From the NCBI GenBank assembly GCA_963760375.1, contig CAVXCS010000007.1, positions 496,001 to 560,000 on the forward strand: DNA of 64,000 nucleotides, written 5' to 3'. Both the position numbers and the translations under genes were made by a program. Below the pieces are notes generated by a model. It ran no database searches. It was not told the DNA's origin and saw only the letters and a list, made by a program, of their open reading frames with translations. Source of the stretch: Pelagihabitans sp963760375. GTDB lineage: Bacteria; Bacteroidota; Bacteroidia; Flavobacteriales; Flavobacteriaceae. How positions within the stretch are numbered: the first letter of the stretch is position 1; each line of letters starts with the position of its first letter. Positions 26,806 to 36,154 of this stretch are shown in pieces.

Positions 26806-27933
26806 ATGCGGATTACATACTTTGCTAAACTTCTCCTTACTGCACATCTCCTGTTTGTAGGTTGTCTTTTTGGACAAGACACCGACGATGGTTCCAATGA
26901 AGGGCCGGAAGAAAAGAGTTCCGAGATCAAGGAATATATAAGACATCACCTTCAGGATTCACATGACTTTTCTTTGTTTTCATGGACGGATGATAACGGG
27001 GAACAACATCATATCGGTTTTCCGCTGCCTGTTATCCTTTGGGATGGCGGACTCAAGGTTTTTTCCTCTTCCAAATTTCATCACGGGGAAACCGTGGCCG
27101 CTGTTGACGGCAATTACTACAAGCTTTTCCATAGCAAGATATACAAGACCGATGCCGAGGGTACCATAACCTTGGATGATCACGAGCATCCGACCAATGC
27201 CAAACCCTTGGATTTTTCAATGACCAAAAGTGTGGTCATGATCATCGTTACGGGATTGTTGATGTTCTGGCTATTCACCAGTTTGGCCAGGTCCTATGCC
27301 AAGAACAGCAGTATCCCGAAAGGGATTGGCCGGTTTTTTGAGCCTATCGTGATTTATATTCGAGATGACATCGCCAGACCCAACATAGGTGAAAAGAAGT
27401 ATAGAAAATACATGCCGTATTTGCTCACCATATTTTTCTTTATTTGGTTTTTGAACATTTTTGGGCTTACCCCGCTTGGCGTGAATGTCACCGGAAATAT
27501 TGCGGTGACCGTGGCATTGGCCTTGATTACCTTTTTATTGACCAATTTTACGGGGACAAAGGATTATTGGAAACATTTGTTCGATCCTTTGGGCGCAACC
27601 ATGCCTTGGTACGGGAAGTTGCCGCTTTATATCATTTTGGTCCCCATCGAGCTTTTGGGCCTTTTCATCAAGCCATTTGCGCTGCTTATCCGTTTGTATG
27701 CCAACATGCAGGCCGGACACATCGTATTGATGAGTCTGATCGGGTTGATGTTCATTTTTAAGAGTTGGTTGGGCAGTCCTTTGTCATTTGGCCTTGCCTT
27801 TGCCATTTCGTTGATCGAGATTTTAGTGGCCGTATTACAGGCTTATATTTTCACCATGCTTTCTGCTTTGTATTTCGGATTTGCCTCCGAGGAACATGAG
27901 CATCACGAAGATTCGGAGTTGGCTCATTTGTAA
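26806..27933 (+). CDS. atpB: F1Fo ATP synthase subunit a
   Basis: A 375-residue protein from ATG 26806 (a TTG lies 3 codons upstream). It is longer than E. coli AtpB because of a cleavable signal peptide (MRITYFAKLLLTAHLLFVGC) and a His-rich exposed region of about 130 residues, both usual in Bacteroidota. The core has about six helices, including LLIRLYANMQAGHIVL, which bears the essential arginine of the proton path, and ends in a His/Glu-rich tail. It forms the stator half of the proton channel. The c-subunit gene follows after a hairpin. Confidence 0.95.
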   Translation: MRITYFAKLLLTAHLLFVGCLFGQDTDDGSNEGPEEKSSEIKEYIRHHLQDSHDFSLFSWTDDNGEQHHIGFPLPVILWDGGLKVFSSSKFHHGETVAAVDGNYYKLFHSKIYKTDAEGTITLDDHEHPTNAKPLDFSMTKSVVMIIVTGLLMFWLFTSLARSYAKNSSIPKGIGRFFEPIVIYIRDDIARPNIGEKKYRKYMPYLLTIFFFIWFLNIFGLTPLGVNVTGNIAVTVALALITFLLTNFTGTKDYWKHLFDPLGATMPWYGKLPLYIILVPIELLGLFIKPFALLIRLYANMQAGHIVLMSLIGLMFIFKSWLGSPLSFGLAFAISLIEILVAVLQAYIFTMLSALYFGFASEEHEHHEDSELAHL

Positions 27934-27946
27934 GCAGGTGACATGC

Positions 27947-27967
27947 ATTCCCTTCAAGGGAATTTTT
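27947..27967 (+). terminator. Terminator-like hairpin between atpB and atpE
   Basis: ATTCCC (27947-27952), a loop TTCAA, then GGGAAT (27958-27963), followed by a run of Ts. It is short, so partial termination or an mRNA processing/stability element is more likely than full termination inside the operon. Confidence 0.45.
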
Positions 27968-28000
27968 AATTGAATTTTTAATTTTTAAACTAGATAGATT

Positions 28001-28192
28001 ATGGAAATTCCAGCAATTGTAGGCGCAGGATTAGCGGTTATCGGAGTAGGTTTGGGTATTGGTAGGATCGGTGGTTCCGCAATGGATGCCATCGCACGCC
28101 AGCCAGAGGCTTACGGTAAGATTCAAACAGCAATGTTGATCGCGGCAGCACTTATTGAAGGGATTGGTTTCGCTGCAATATTTGCATCCTAA
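28001..28192 (+). CDS. atpE: F1Fo ATP synthase subunit c
   Basis: A 63-residue two-helix hairpin. Helix 1 carries the glycine-packing motif GVGLGIGRIGG (15-25), the polar loop is ARQPEAYGK (32-40), and helix 2 has the proton-binding Glu53 in LIEGIGF. There is no Ser next to the glutamate and no sodium-type Gln, so a proton-driven ring is expected. It is flanked by two hairpins, which may help produce the many c copies needed per complex. Confidence 0.96.
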   Translation: MEIPAIVGAGLAVIGVGLGIGRIGGSAMDAIARQPEAYGKIQTAMLIAAALIEGIGFAAIFAS

Positions 28193-28201
28193 CAAATCAA
28201 A

Positions 28202-28238
28202 AAACCATGGCTTTAACGGTTGGTTATTGCCATGGTTT
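28202..28238 (+). other. Stem-loop between atpE and atpF
   Basis: AAACCATGGC (28202-28211) pairs perfectly with GCCATGGTTT (28229-28238) around a 17-base loop, followed by CTTTAAAAATTA. The lack of a clean T run argues for an RNA-stability or processing element, or a weak attenuator, rather than a strong terminator. Confidence 0.5.
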
Positions 28239-28268
28239 CTTTAAAAATTAAAGTTTAAAATTCTTTTT

Positions 28269-28769
28269 ATGGAAAAGTTGATCAATGAGTTTTCTTTAGG
28301 CCTATTTGTTTGGCAAACGCTGCTTTTTGTGCTATTGCTACTCTTGCTTCGCAAATTTGCCTGGAAACCGATTTTGAACGCTGTCAACGAAAGGGAAGAT
28401 GGCATCAAAAATGCTTTGGAAGCCGCAGAGTTGGCAAAAAAGGAGATGCAGAACGTGACGGCCGACAGTGAAAAATTGCTGAAGGAAGCCCGAGCGGAAC
28501 GCGAATCAATGTTAAAGGAAGCCCGTCAAATCAAGGAACAATTGATTTCGGATTCTAAGGAGCAGGCCAAATTGGAAGGGGATAAAATGATCAAACAGGC
28601 CCAAGAAGCAATTTTAAGTGAAAAAAAGGCGGCCGTAGCCGAGATCAAAAATCAGGTTGCCGAGCTTTCCGTTGAAATTGCGGAAAAGCTGATCAAGGAA
28701 CAATTGGCCAATAAGGACAAACAATTGAAGTTGGTCCAGGATATGCTGGGCGATATTAAATTGAATTAA
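28269..28769 (+). CDS. atpF: F1Fo ATP synthase subunit b
   Basis: A 166-residue protein with one N-terminal membrane helix (LFVWQTLLFVLLLLLLRKF, about 12-30) and then an uninterrupted charged coiled coil to the end, the standard form of the peripheral-stalk b subunit. It links Fo to the top of F1 through the delta subunit encoded 5 bases downstream. Length and features are ordinary. Confidence 0.95.
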   Translation: MEKLINEFSLGLFVWQTLLFVLLLLLLRKFAWKPILNAVNEREDGIKNALEAAELAKKEMQNVTADSEKLLKEARAERESMLKEARQIKEQLISDSKEQAKLEGDKMIKQAQEAILSEKKAAVAEIKNQVAELSVEIAEKLIKEQLANKDKQLKLVQDMLGDIKLN

Positions 28770-28774
28770 ACGAA

Positions 28775-29314
28775 ATGACCGATTCAAGAGCCGCATTGCG
28801 TTATGCAAAAGCCGTTTTAGATTTAGCGATCGAGAACAAGGCCTCGGAAGGGGTGGAGCAAGACATGCGGGCCATATTGGCGACCATATCTGGGAGCTCA
28901 GAACTTAGGGAAATGCTGGCGAGCCCTATAATTAAAGGCGAAATCAAAAAAAAGGCCATCGAGGCCATTTTTCCCAAAAACCACAAAATAACAAAAGGCC
29001 TGGTGAATCTTTTGGTCGGTAACCGAAGGATTTCGATGTTGAATGAAGTTGCCATAAAATATATCATTCTCAACGAAAAGATCAAAGGCCAGAACGTGGC
29101 CTATGTCACGACAGCAGTACCGATGTCGACCAAACTGGAGGATCAATTGTTGAAAAAAGTTGAAGGACTGATAGGGAACAAGGTTTCTTTGGAGAATAAA
29201 ATCGATGAAAGCATCATTGGTGGTTTCGTGCTGCGTATTGGGGATTTACAGTACGATGCGAGCATCGCCAACAAAATAGACAATCTCAAAAGGGAATTTA
29301 CAAAAAGCTTATAA
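28775..29314 (+). CDS. atpH: F1Fo ATP synthase subunit delta
   Basis: A 179-residue protein of the AtpH/OSCP type: RAALRYAKAVLDLAIE at the start (the helical domain that binds F1 alpha), and IIGGFVLRIGDLQYDASIANKIDNLKREF near the C-terminus, the family signature. It bridges the b subunits to the alpha/beta hexamer. It starts 5 bases after atpF, and atpA follows 51 bases later. Confidence 0.95.
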   Translation: MTDSRAALRYAKAVLDLAIENKASEGVEQDMRAILATISGSSELREMLASPIIKGEIKKKAIEAIFPKNHKITKGLVNLLVGNRRISMLNEVAIKYIILNEKIKGQNVAYVTTAVPMSTKLEDQLLKKVEGLIGNKVSLENKIDESIIGGFVLRIGDLQYDASIANKIDNLKREFTKSL

Positions 29315-29365
29315 TCCATATGGCCCTACTGGTAAACCAATGGGCTCATCTTATATCTAAATCAA

Positions 29366-30946
29366 ATGGCAGGAGTGAAAGCCGCTGAGGTATCAGCAAT
29401 TTTAAAAAAGCAATTATCAGGTTTTGAGGCCACAGCCTCCCTGGACGAGGTGGGAACCGTATTGCAGGTTGGGGATGGAATTGCCCGGGTCTATGGTTTA
29501 TCCAACGCGCAATATGGTGAGTTGGTATCGTTCGAGGGCGGTCTTGAAGGGATCGTTTTAAACCTTGAAGAAGATAATGTCGGGGTGGTACTCTTGGGAC
29601 ATTCCAAAGAGATTGGCGAAGGCTCAACTGTTAAACGAACCCAAAGGATTGCATCCATTAAGGTGGGCGAAGGTATTGTAGGCCGTGTGGTCAACACCTT
29701 GGGTATTCCGATTGACGGTAAAGGACCGATTGCGGGCAAGACCTACGAAATGCCTTTGGAGCGAAAAGCCCCAGGGGTAATATTCCGTCAACCCGTGACA
29801 GAACCATTACAGACCGGTATCAAGGCCATTGACGCGATGATACCCGTTGGTAGAGGCCAAAGGGAGTTGGTTATCGGTGACCGGCAAACCGGTAAGACCA
29901 CCGTTTGTATCGATACCATCCTAAATCAAAAAGAATTTTATGACGCGGGGGAACCCGTATATTGTATCTATGTGGCCATAGGCCAAAAAGCATCGACGGT
30001 CGCAGGGATTGCCCAAGTCCTGGAAGACAAGGGCGCCTTGGCCTATACTACCATTGTAGCGGCCAATGCCTCCGATCCTGCACCAATGCAGGTGTACGCT
30101 CCTTTTGCAGGGGCGTCCATAGGAGAGTATTTCCGTGATTCGGGCCGACCGGCCCTGATCATCTACGACGATCTATCAAAACAGGCCGTTGCTTACCGTG
30201 AGGTGTCTTTATTGTTGAGAAGGCCTCCCGGTCGCGAAGCTTATCCCGGAGACGTTTTCTATCTGCATTCCAGACTATTGGAAAGGGCGGCAAAAATTAT
30301 AGCCGATGACGGAATCGCCAAAAACATGAACGATCTTCCAGAAGTGTTGAAACCCATGGTAAAAGGTGGGGGTTCTTTAACCGCACTACCAATAATCGAG
30401 ACCCAGGCGGGCGACGTATCGGCCTATATCCCGACCAACGTTATTTCGATTACCGATGGACAGATATTTTTGGAGCAGGACTTGTTTAACCAAGGGGTGC
30501 GTCCTGCGATCAATGTGGGGATATCGGTATCCCGTGTTGGGGGAAATGCCCAGATTAAATCCATGAAAAAAGTAGCGGGGACCTTGAAATTAGATCAGGC
30601 CCAGTTCCGCGAATTGGAGGCGTTTGCCAAGTTTGGATCCGATTTGGATGCGGCTACATTGAATGTGATCGAAAAAGGAAGACGAAACGTTGAAATATTG
30701 AAACAAGCGCAGAACGATCCATTTACCGTGGAGGATCAGGTCGCGATTATCTTTGCAGGTTCTAAAAACCTACTCAGGGATGTTCCCGTGGACAAGGTTA
30801 AGGAATTCGAAAAAGACTTTCTGGATTTTCTAAAGGCCAAGCACAAGGGCGTGTTGAAGACCCTGAAGGAAGGTAAACTCACCGATGAGGTTACCGATGT
30901 CCTTACCGAAGTGGCTAAGGACCTTTCTGGAAAATATCGGGGCTAA
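29366..30946 (+). CDS. atpA: F1 ATP synthase subunit alpha
   Basis: A 526-residue subunit with all standard parts: an N-terminal beta-barrel, the P-loop GDRQTGKTT near 170, an arginine-finger region (ISVSRVGGNAQIKSMKK) and the helical C-terminus. It forms the non-catalytic positions of the F1 hexamer. The catalytic beta (atpD) and epsilon (atpC) genes are not in the operon; in Bacteroidota they are usually encoded together elsewhere. Confidence 0.98.
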   Translation: MAGVKAAEVSAILKKQLSGFEATASLDEVGTVLQVGDGIARVYGLSNAQYGELVSFEGGLEGIVLNLEEDNVGVVLLGHSKEIGEGSTVKRTQRIASIKVGEGIVGRVVNTLGIPIDGKGPIAGKTYEMPLERKAPGVIFRQPVTEPLQTGIKAIDAMIPVGRGQRELVIGDRQTGKTTVCIDTILNQKEFYDAGEPVYCIYVAIGQKASTVAGIAQVLEDKGALAYTTIVAANASDPAPMQVYAPFAGASIGEYFRDSGRPALIIYDDLSKQAVAYREVSLLLRRPPGREAYPGDVFYLHSRLLERAAKIIADDGIAKNMNDLPEVLKPMVKGGGSLTALPIIETQAGDVSAYIPTNVISITDGQIFLEQDLFNQGVRPAINVGISVSRVGGNAQIKSMKKVAGTLKLDQAQFRELEAFAKFGSDLDAATLNVIEKGRRNVEILKQAQNDPFTVEDQVAIIFAGSKNLLRDVPVDKVKEFEKDFLDFLKAKHKGVLKTLKEGKLTDEVTDVLTEVAKDLSGKYRG

Positions 30947-31031
30947 ACAAGGTAACGGAATAAGAAAGGCGTGATGGGAAACGGGGCGCAAAATCGTGCT
31001 TCATCCCACGCCAAACCATTCGAACAAAATT

Positions 31032-31892
31032 ATGGCTAATCTTAAGGAAATAAGAAACAGGATAGCATCGGTCTCTTCCACGATGCAGATCACCAGTGCC
31101 ATGAAAATGGTATCGGCCGCCAAATTGAAGAAAGCGCAGGATGCCATAACGGCGATGCGGCCCTACGCCGATAAGCTTACCGAGCTATTACAGAACCTTA
31201 GTGCAAGTTTGGATATCGATTCGGGCAGTAAGTTCTCGGATAACAGGGAAGTGAAGAAGGTCTTGGTCGTCGCCATTACCTCCAATAGGGGGCTTTGTGG
31301 CGCTTTTAACACCAATATTATTAAACAGTGTGCCGTGCTCGCCAATGAAACCTATTCCGGGAAACAAGTCGAAATTATGGCCATTGGAAAAAAGGCGAAC
31401 GACATTCTTGGGAAGAAGTTTAAGGTCGTGGCCAACCACAGCGCCATTTATGACGACCTGAACTTCGATAATGTCGCGGTAATCGCGGAAAACTTAATGG
31501 ACCGTTTTACCTCTGGTGCCTACGACAGGATAGATATCGTTTATAATAAATTCAAGAATGCCGCAACGCAAATCGTGATGTCGGAGCAATTCTTGCCCAT
31601 TGTTCCCCAAAAAGGGAGTGAAACTTCGGGTGCGGATTATATCTTTGAGCCGACCAAGATAGAGATTGTGGAGCAACTGATCCCAAAATCGCTTAAGACC
31701 CAATTATACAAGGGAATCCGCGATTCTTTCGCCAGTGAGCATGGGGCCCGAATGACCGCCATGCACAAGGCGACGGACAATGCCACAGAACTCCGTGATC
31801 AGTTGAAACTCACCTATAACAAGGCCCGACAAGCTTCCATTACCAACGAGATTTTGGAAATTGTGGGAGGGGCCGAGGCACTAAACAATTAA
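31032..31892 (+). CDS. atpG: F1 ATP synthase subunit gamma
   Basis: From ATG 31032 the protein has 286 residues, starting MANLKEIRNRIASVSSTMQITSAMKMVSAAKLKKAQ, the long N-terminal shaft helix. ITSNRGLCGAFN marks the Rossmann-like middle, and TKARQASITNEILEIVGG-type residues form the C-terminal shaft helix. The same frame extends 12 codons upstream to 30996, but the family alignment supports 31032. It is the rotor shaft. The atp operon ends here. Confidence 0.96.
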   Translation: MANLKEIRNRIASVSSTMQITSAMKMVSAAKLKKAQDAITAMRPYADKLTELLQNLSASLDIDSGSKFSDNREVKKVLVVAITSNRGLCGAFNTNIIKQCAVLANETYSGKQVEIMAIGKKANDILGKKFKVVANHSAIYDDLNFDNVAVIAENLMDRFTSGAYDRIDIVYNKFKNAATQIVMSEQFLPIVPQKGSETSGADYIFEPTKIEIVEQLIPKSLKTQLYKGIRDSFASEHGARMTAMHKATDNATELRDQLKLTYNKARQASITNEILEIVGGAEALNN

Positions 31893-32068
31893 GAAAGTAG
31901 GCGTTTATATCCGTTGGCGACAACCCTTGCATTGAATTTCCAGCTTTGGCTCCATTGATTTACTTGTTCATCATGCAGCGGTTTGCTGGGTTCTGCTTGC
32001 TACCTATTTCAACAAAACTTTGTCGGGAGCCTTTTAATAGGTACTTTTAAGCTGAAATAATAGCGCTT

Positions 32069-33532
32069 TTGAATCCGTTAAAGAAACTTTTTAAGCAGAC
32101 TGCGATTTACGGTTTGGCAACGGTCTTGCCCAGAATGCTATCCTTTTTATTATTGCCTTTGTATACCGGGGTCCTGGCTACTGCCGGCTATGGTGAAATA
32201 TCGATAATCTTTGCTTGGTTTGCTATTTTTAATGTGCTGTTGGCCTATGGAATGGAGACAGCATTTTTTCGTTTCTACAACGGCAATTTCGACAAGGAGA
32301 AGGTGGTTTCCACTTCATTGATGTCGATTCTTCTGACCACAACATTGTTTATGATTATCGCCCTGACCGCCAGAAACAGCATTGCGGAACTCAGTGATAT
32401 TCCCATGCGATATATACGTTATGCCATATACATTTTAGCTTTGGATGCCCTTGTCATTGTTCCCTTCGCTTGGCTTAGGGCCAATGAAAAACCCATGCGC
32501 TATGCGATCATAAAAATATTGAACATGGTCGTGAACCTTGGGCTGAACCTTTTCTTTTTGATTTATTTGCCTAAGGTAATGGCTGAAAATCCCGATAGTG
32601 GATATGGCTGGATGTACCAGCCCGATCATGAGATCTCGTATATCTTCATTTCAAATTTGATCGCCAGCGGCTTTACCCTGCTCTTGATGTTGCCCCTATA
32701 CATCAAAAACAGCTATACTTTTGATTTGGTTCTATGGAAAAAAATGATGCGATATGCTTGGCCGGTGCTCGTTGCAGGAATAGCCTTCACCATCAATGAG
32801 GTTTTTGACAGGATCATGCTTGAAAATCTATTGCCACAGGCGATTGCAAAAAGCGAGGTGGGCAAATATTCTGCCTGCTACAAATTGGCGCTTTTCATGA
32901 CCCTTTTCGCCACAGCCTTCAGGATGGGGATAGAGCCTTTCTTTTTTAGCCATGCGGGTTCTGAAAACCCGCAAAGGGCCTATGCACAGATTACCAATTA
33001 TTTTGTGGTTTTGGGGAGCGTTATTTTACTTGCCGTGGTGGTTTTTGCCGATTTTTTGAAAGTCCTTTTTATCAAGAATCCAGCCTATTGGGAGGCGATG
33101 ACCGTAGTTCCCTTGATCATTCTGGCCAGTTTCTTTTTGGGAATATACCATAACCTTTCGGTTTGGTACAAGGTTACCGATAAAACCCGGTACGGGGCTT
33201 TTATTTCACTGGTCGGCGCAATAATAACAATTGGTATAAATTATGTGTTCATCCCGGTCATAGGGTATATGGCCTCGGCCATTGCAACTTTGATGGCCTA
33301 TGGTATGATGATGGTGCTTTCCTATTACTTTGGAAGGGCACATTATCCCATCCCCTACAATTTTAGAAAAATCATCTTTTATCTTTCTGTCTCAATTTCG
33401 TTCTCTGCTTTGTCGTTCTATATCTTTGACCGCAATTTGTTTATTGGCATATTTTTGCTGCTGTTTTTCTTGGGGTTGGTATACCGATTGGAACATGAAA
33501 AATTAAAACAGATTTTTTTAAGAAAAGGTTAA
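32069..33532 (+). CDS. Wzx-type polysaccharide flippase (MOP superfamily)
   Basis: A 487-residue protein with about 12 to 14 membrane helices, starting NPLKKLFKQTAIYGLATVLPRMLSFLLLPLY, the usual entry of Bacteroidota polysaccharide biosynthesis (RfbX-type) exporters. It should flip an undecaprenol-linked oligosaccharide across the inner membrane, possibly for the glycan locus 20 kb upstream, though it may serve another pathway. The start is a TTG; no ATG preserves the first helix. dut follows after 51 bases. Confidence 0.88.
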   Translation: MNPLKKLFKQTAIYGLATVLPRMLSFLLLPLYTGVLATAGYGEISIIFAWFAIFNVLLAYGMETAFFRFYNGNFDKEKVVSTSLMSILLTTTLFMIIALTARNSIAELSDIPMRYIRYAIYILALDALVIVPFAWLRANEKPMRYAIIKILNMVVNLGLNLFFLIYLPKVMAENPDSGYGWMYQPDHEISYIFISNLIASGFTLLLMLPLYIKNSYTFDLVLWKKMMRYAWPVLVAGIAFTINEVFDRIMLENLLPQAIAKSEVGKYSACYKLALFMTLFATAFRMGIEPFFFSHAGSENPQRAYAQITNYFVVLGSVILLAVVVFADFLKVLFIKNPAYWEAMTVVPLIILASFFLGIYHNLSVWYKVTDKTRYGAFISLVGAIITIGINYVFIPVIGYMASAIATLMAYGMMMVLSYYFGRAHYPIPYNFRKIIFYLSVSISFSALSFYIFDRNLFIGIFLLLFFLGLVYRLEHEKLKQIFLRKG

Positions 33533-33583
33533 TCGCTACCCTTTACCATAGGTCGCGCCTATTAAAATCATCAAAATTTGATC

Positions 33584-34018
33584 ATGAAAATCAAAATCAT
33601 CAATACATCGGAACATGCGCTGCCCCAGTACGAGACCTTGGCTTCTGCGGGAATGGATTTAAGGGCGAATATCGCAAAACCGGTTACCCTACCTCCTTTG
33701 GGACGCGCTATTATCAATACAGGATTGCATCTTGAACTTCCCATAGGGGTGGAAGCCCAGGTTCGTCCCAGAAGTGGCTTGGCTGCAAAGCATGGCGTTA
33801 CCGTGCTCAATGCCCCCGGGACCGTTGATGCCGATTATAGGGGTGAAATCGGGGTGATTCTGGTGAACCTGTCAAATGAGGCCTTTACCGTCCAAAATGG
33901 CGAACGTATCGCGCAACTCGTCATCGCCAAACATGAACGGGCCGAATGGCATGAAACCAAAGATTTGACAAAAACTGAAAGGGGCAGTGGAGGATTTGGC
34001 AGTACTGGCTTGAAATAA
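33584..34018 (+). CDS. dut: dUTP diphosphatase
   Basis: A 144-residue trimeric-type dUTPase from ATG 33584 (a TTG two codons upstream is possible). All five motifs are present: SAGMDLRA, PRSGLAAKHG, NAPGTVDADYRGEI, RIAQLVI, and RGSGGFGSTG at the C-terminus, the tail that closes the active site. It hydrolyses dUTP to dUMP, keeping uracil out of DNA and feeding thymidylate synthesis. Confidence 0.97.
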   Translation: MKIKIINTSEHALPQYETLASAGMDLRANIAKPVTLPPLGRAIINTGLHLELPIGVEAQVRPRSGLAAKHGVTVLNAPGTVDADYRGEIGVILVNLSNEAFTVQNGERIAQLVIAKHERAEWHETKDLTKTERGSGGFGSTGLK

Positions 34019-34407
34019 GTAAAAGGGCCTGGGAAATTGGTTGCCATGCTATAGTTCGTCATACCCCTCCATGAATTCACTGCCGATTGCGATTGATCTG
34101 GTGTAGTTGCAAAGCTAAAATTTCATTGCAGACCCGATCAGCTTCCTGCTGGCGCATAGCAATTCTTGCTTGTGACCACAGGGGCATGATGTTTGTGATA
34201 TGGTGATAAGTTGTATCGCCTCATGGGTGGATCTAAGGGCTGCGTTTCTTGGCCAGCCAATTGGTTTTTTAGTGCTAATTTTGACACATTGGATGCTAGG
34301 CATGCAATCCTTTGAACGGCCAACCGCATGCGGAGCGCTAAATCAAGGGTCACTATGATTGAATCATGGCGCGCACTTTTTCGCATGTCGCAATGGAATG
34401 TAAAGGA
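34019..34407. other. 389-base gap between dut and the TPR gene, no gene seen
   Basis: Only short overlapping minus-strand frames occur, with no start context or recognisable protein. I see no TAnnTTTG element, repeat copy or terminator. The end of the gap supplies the AAGGA before the ATG at 34408. Confidence 0.5.
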
Positions 34408-35352
34408 ATGATCGGAAAATTGAATTTTTTGTTTTTGACCATAGGTTTGTTCATCACCTTACCCACCCTTATTGGCCAAGACCTTGACCAGGATATTCCC
34501 ATGGAAGAGAACGCCGAGGTTTCTTTGGAAGACTATTCAGACGAATTTCAGGAGTTTTTTTTCGAGGCGCTAAAACAGAAAGGGATCGAGAATTATGACA
34601 AGGCGATCGCGTTATTGCTGGAATGCAAGAAGTTAGATCCTTCCAACCACGTAATCGACCACGAACTGGCCAAGGCTTTTTTTGAGGATAAGCAGTATCC
34701 GATTGCGGAAGACTATGCGATGGTTGCGTTTCTTGCCGAGCCTGGAAACAAATGGTTTTTGGATACGCTTGTTGCAATTGTTGAAAAACAGGGCGGTTCG
34801 AGCGATTTATTGATTGGCCGTTTGCCCTTGGGCAATTTTAAAGCGCTTGAAAACCTGGCATTGATCTATTATAAAAAAGGAGATTTTGAAAATTCCCTTC
34901 AGGCCTTGAAACTTTTGAAGCAATCCCGTTTTGCGGAAGACCTCCTGTCCAAGATCAACGATTCCCTGAAGCAAAGGAAAGTGATATTGAACGAAAAGGA
35001 AGACTTCGACCCTCCCAAGGCATCGGACGTTGAAGATCCGTTGGAACGATATAGATCAAAAATTGAAGGACTGATCGGCGCGAACCAGCCATTGGAGCTC
35101 GAGCGAATTTCGGCCGAGGCCCTGGAGCAGTACCCATCACAACCGTTTTTATATTACGCCCAGGGACTGGCCTTGAATAGATTGACCCGGCATGCCGAGG
35201 CAGTGGAGATGCTCGAAACGGGATTGGACTATCTGCTGGCCAATGATTCTTTGGCGAACAAGATCTATAAAGAATTGGCGGATGCCTATACGGCAATGGA
35301 TAATACTGTGAAGGCAAATATGTATCTTCGTATGATAAAACCTGGTTTTTAG
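34408..35352 (+). CDS. Exported TPR protein
   Basis: The start is put at ATG 34408, preceded by AAGGA, because it begins a signal peptide (IGKLNFLFLTIGLFITLPTLIGQ). An upstream in-frame start at 34366 would bury it. The mature part of about 290 residues has a Glu/Asp-rich N-terminus and several TPR-like helix pairs (YDKAIALLLECKKLDPSN, FENSLQALKLLK, HAEAVEMLETGLDYL). It is probably a periplasmic or outer-membrane scaffold. It precedes a DUF4292 lipoprotein and an EnvC-like activator with 4-base or negative spacing, a unit shared by many flavobacteria, so an envelope-assembly role is likely but unproved. Confidence 0.75.
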   Translation: MIGKLNFLFLTIGLFITLPTLIGQDLDQDIPMEENAEVSLEDYSDEFQEFFFEALKQKGIENYDKAIALLLECKKLDPSNHVIDHELAKAFFEDKQYPIAEDYAMVAFLAEPGNKWFLDTLVAIVEKQGGSSDLLIGRLPLGNFKALENLALIYYKKGDFENSLQALKLLKQSRFAEDLLSKINDSLKQRKVILNEKEDFDPPKASDVEDPLERYRSKIEGLIGANQPLELERISAEALEQYPSQPFLYYAQGLALNRLTRHAEAVEMLETGLDYLLANDSLANKIYKELADAYTAMDNTVKANMYLRMIKPGF

Positions 35353-35356
35353 GGTC

Positions 35357-36154
35357 ATGGACACAATCTTCAGAAAGGGTTTACGATGGACTGGAATGTG
35401 TTTACTGACAATGTTCCTCTTTGCCTGTAAATCGACCAAAATAGCAACCGTTGGGGCACTGGATGCCGATTTGACTCCGAAAGCGGTCATCAGGGCACAC
35501 TATGATAATCAACTTCGTTTTAAGACCTTGAGCGGTAAACTTAAAATTGCTTATACCGAAGGGGGATCTACACAGAGCATCTCCGTAAGTCTGCGGATGG
35601 AAAAGGACAAAGCGATATGGATAAGTGCCCCACTGGGCATCGTCAAGGCCTATATCACGCCGAACCGGGTTTCGTTTTACAACAAGCTACAAAATGAGTA
35701 TTTCGACGGTGATTTTTCGTATCTAAGCAACCTATTAGGGGCACCATTGGATTTTGAGCAGGTACAGAACCTTTTACTGGGCCAGGCCATATTTAATCTT
35801 AAGGAACAAAAATACGAGATGGAGATCACAGGGGATAACTATGAACTGAAACCAATGAAGGCGGGCCCGTTGTTCAAGATTTTATTACAGATAGAACCAC
35901 AAAACTTTAAAATGGCCACGCAACAATTGTCACAACCCTTGAAAAGGAGGCTTTTACAGATCAATTATTTGCAATACCAGAAAATCAATAAATGGATTAT
36001 CCCCGATGAAATCGCGATTGCAACCATAGAGGGCGACCAACGCAATACCATCGATATTGAATATAGAAATATGGAATTTAATCAAAACCTGAGTTTTCCT
36101 TATAAAATACCGAATGGTTTTGACAAGATAGTTTTAGACAGGAATGATCTTTAA
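35357..36154 (+). CDS. DUF4292 lipoprotein
   Basis: A 265-residue lipoprotein: a basic N-terminus, a hydrophobic segment and the lipobox LFAC near residue 24 (FLFACKS). The mature part is beta-rich, with KTLSGKLKIAYTEGG and ISVSLRMEKDKAIWISA resembling the LolA/LolB-like fold of DUF4292. Such proteins may bind lipids or lipoproteins in the periplasm. Its last 11 bases overlap the EnvC-like gene. Confidence 0.8.
   Translation: MDTIFRKGLRWTGMCLLTMFLFACKSTKIATVGALDADLTPKAVIRAHYDNQLRFKTLSGKLKIAYTEGGSTQSISVSLRMEKDKAIWISAPLGIVKAYITPNRVSFYNKLQNEYFDGDFSYLSNLLGAPLDFEQVQNLLLGQAIFNLKEQKYEMEITGDNYELKPMKAGPLFKILLQIEPQNFKMATQQLSQPLKRRLLQINYLQYQKINKWIIPDEIAIATIEGDQRNTIDIEYRNMEFNQNLSFPYKIPNGFDKIVLDRNDL

Noticed and set aside
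34115..34386. Two overlapping minus-strand frames of 62 and 82 codons in the gap after dut
   Set aside because: No start context, no recognisable protein, and they overlap each other; judged random.
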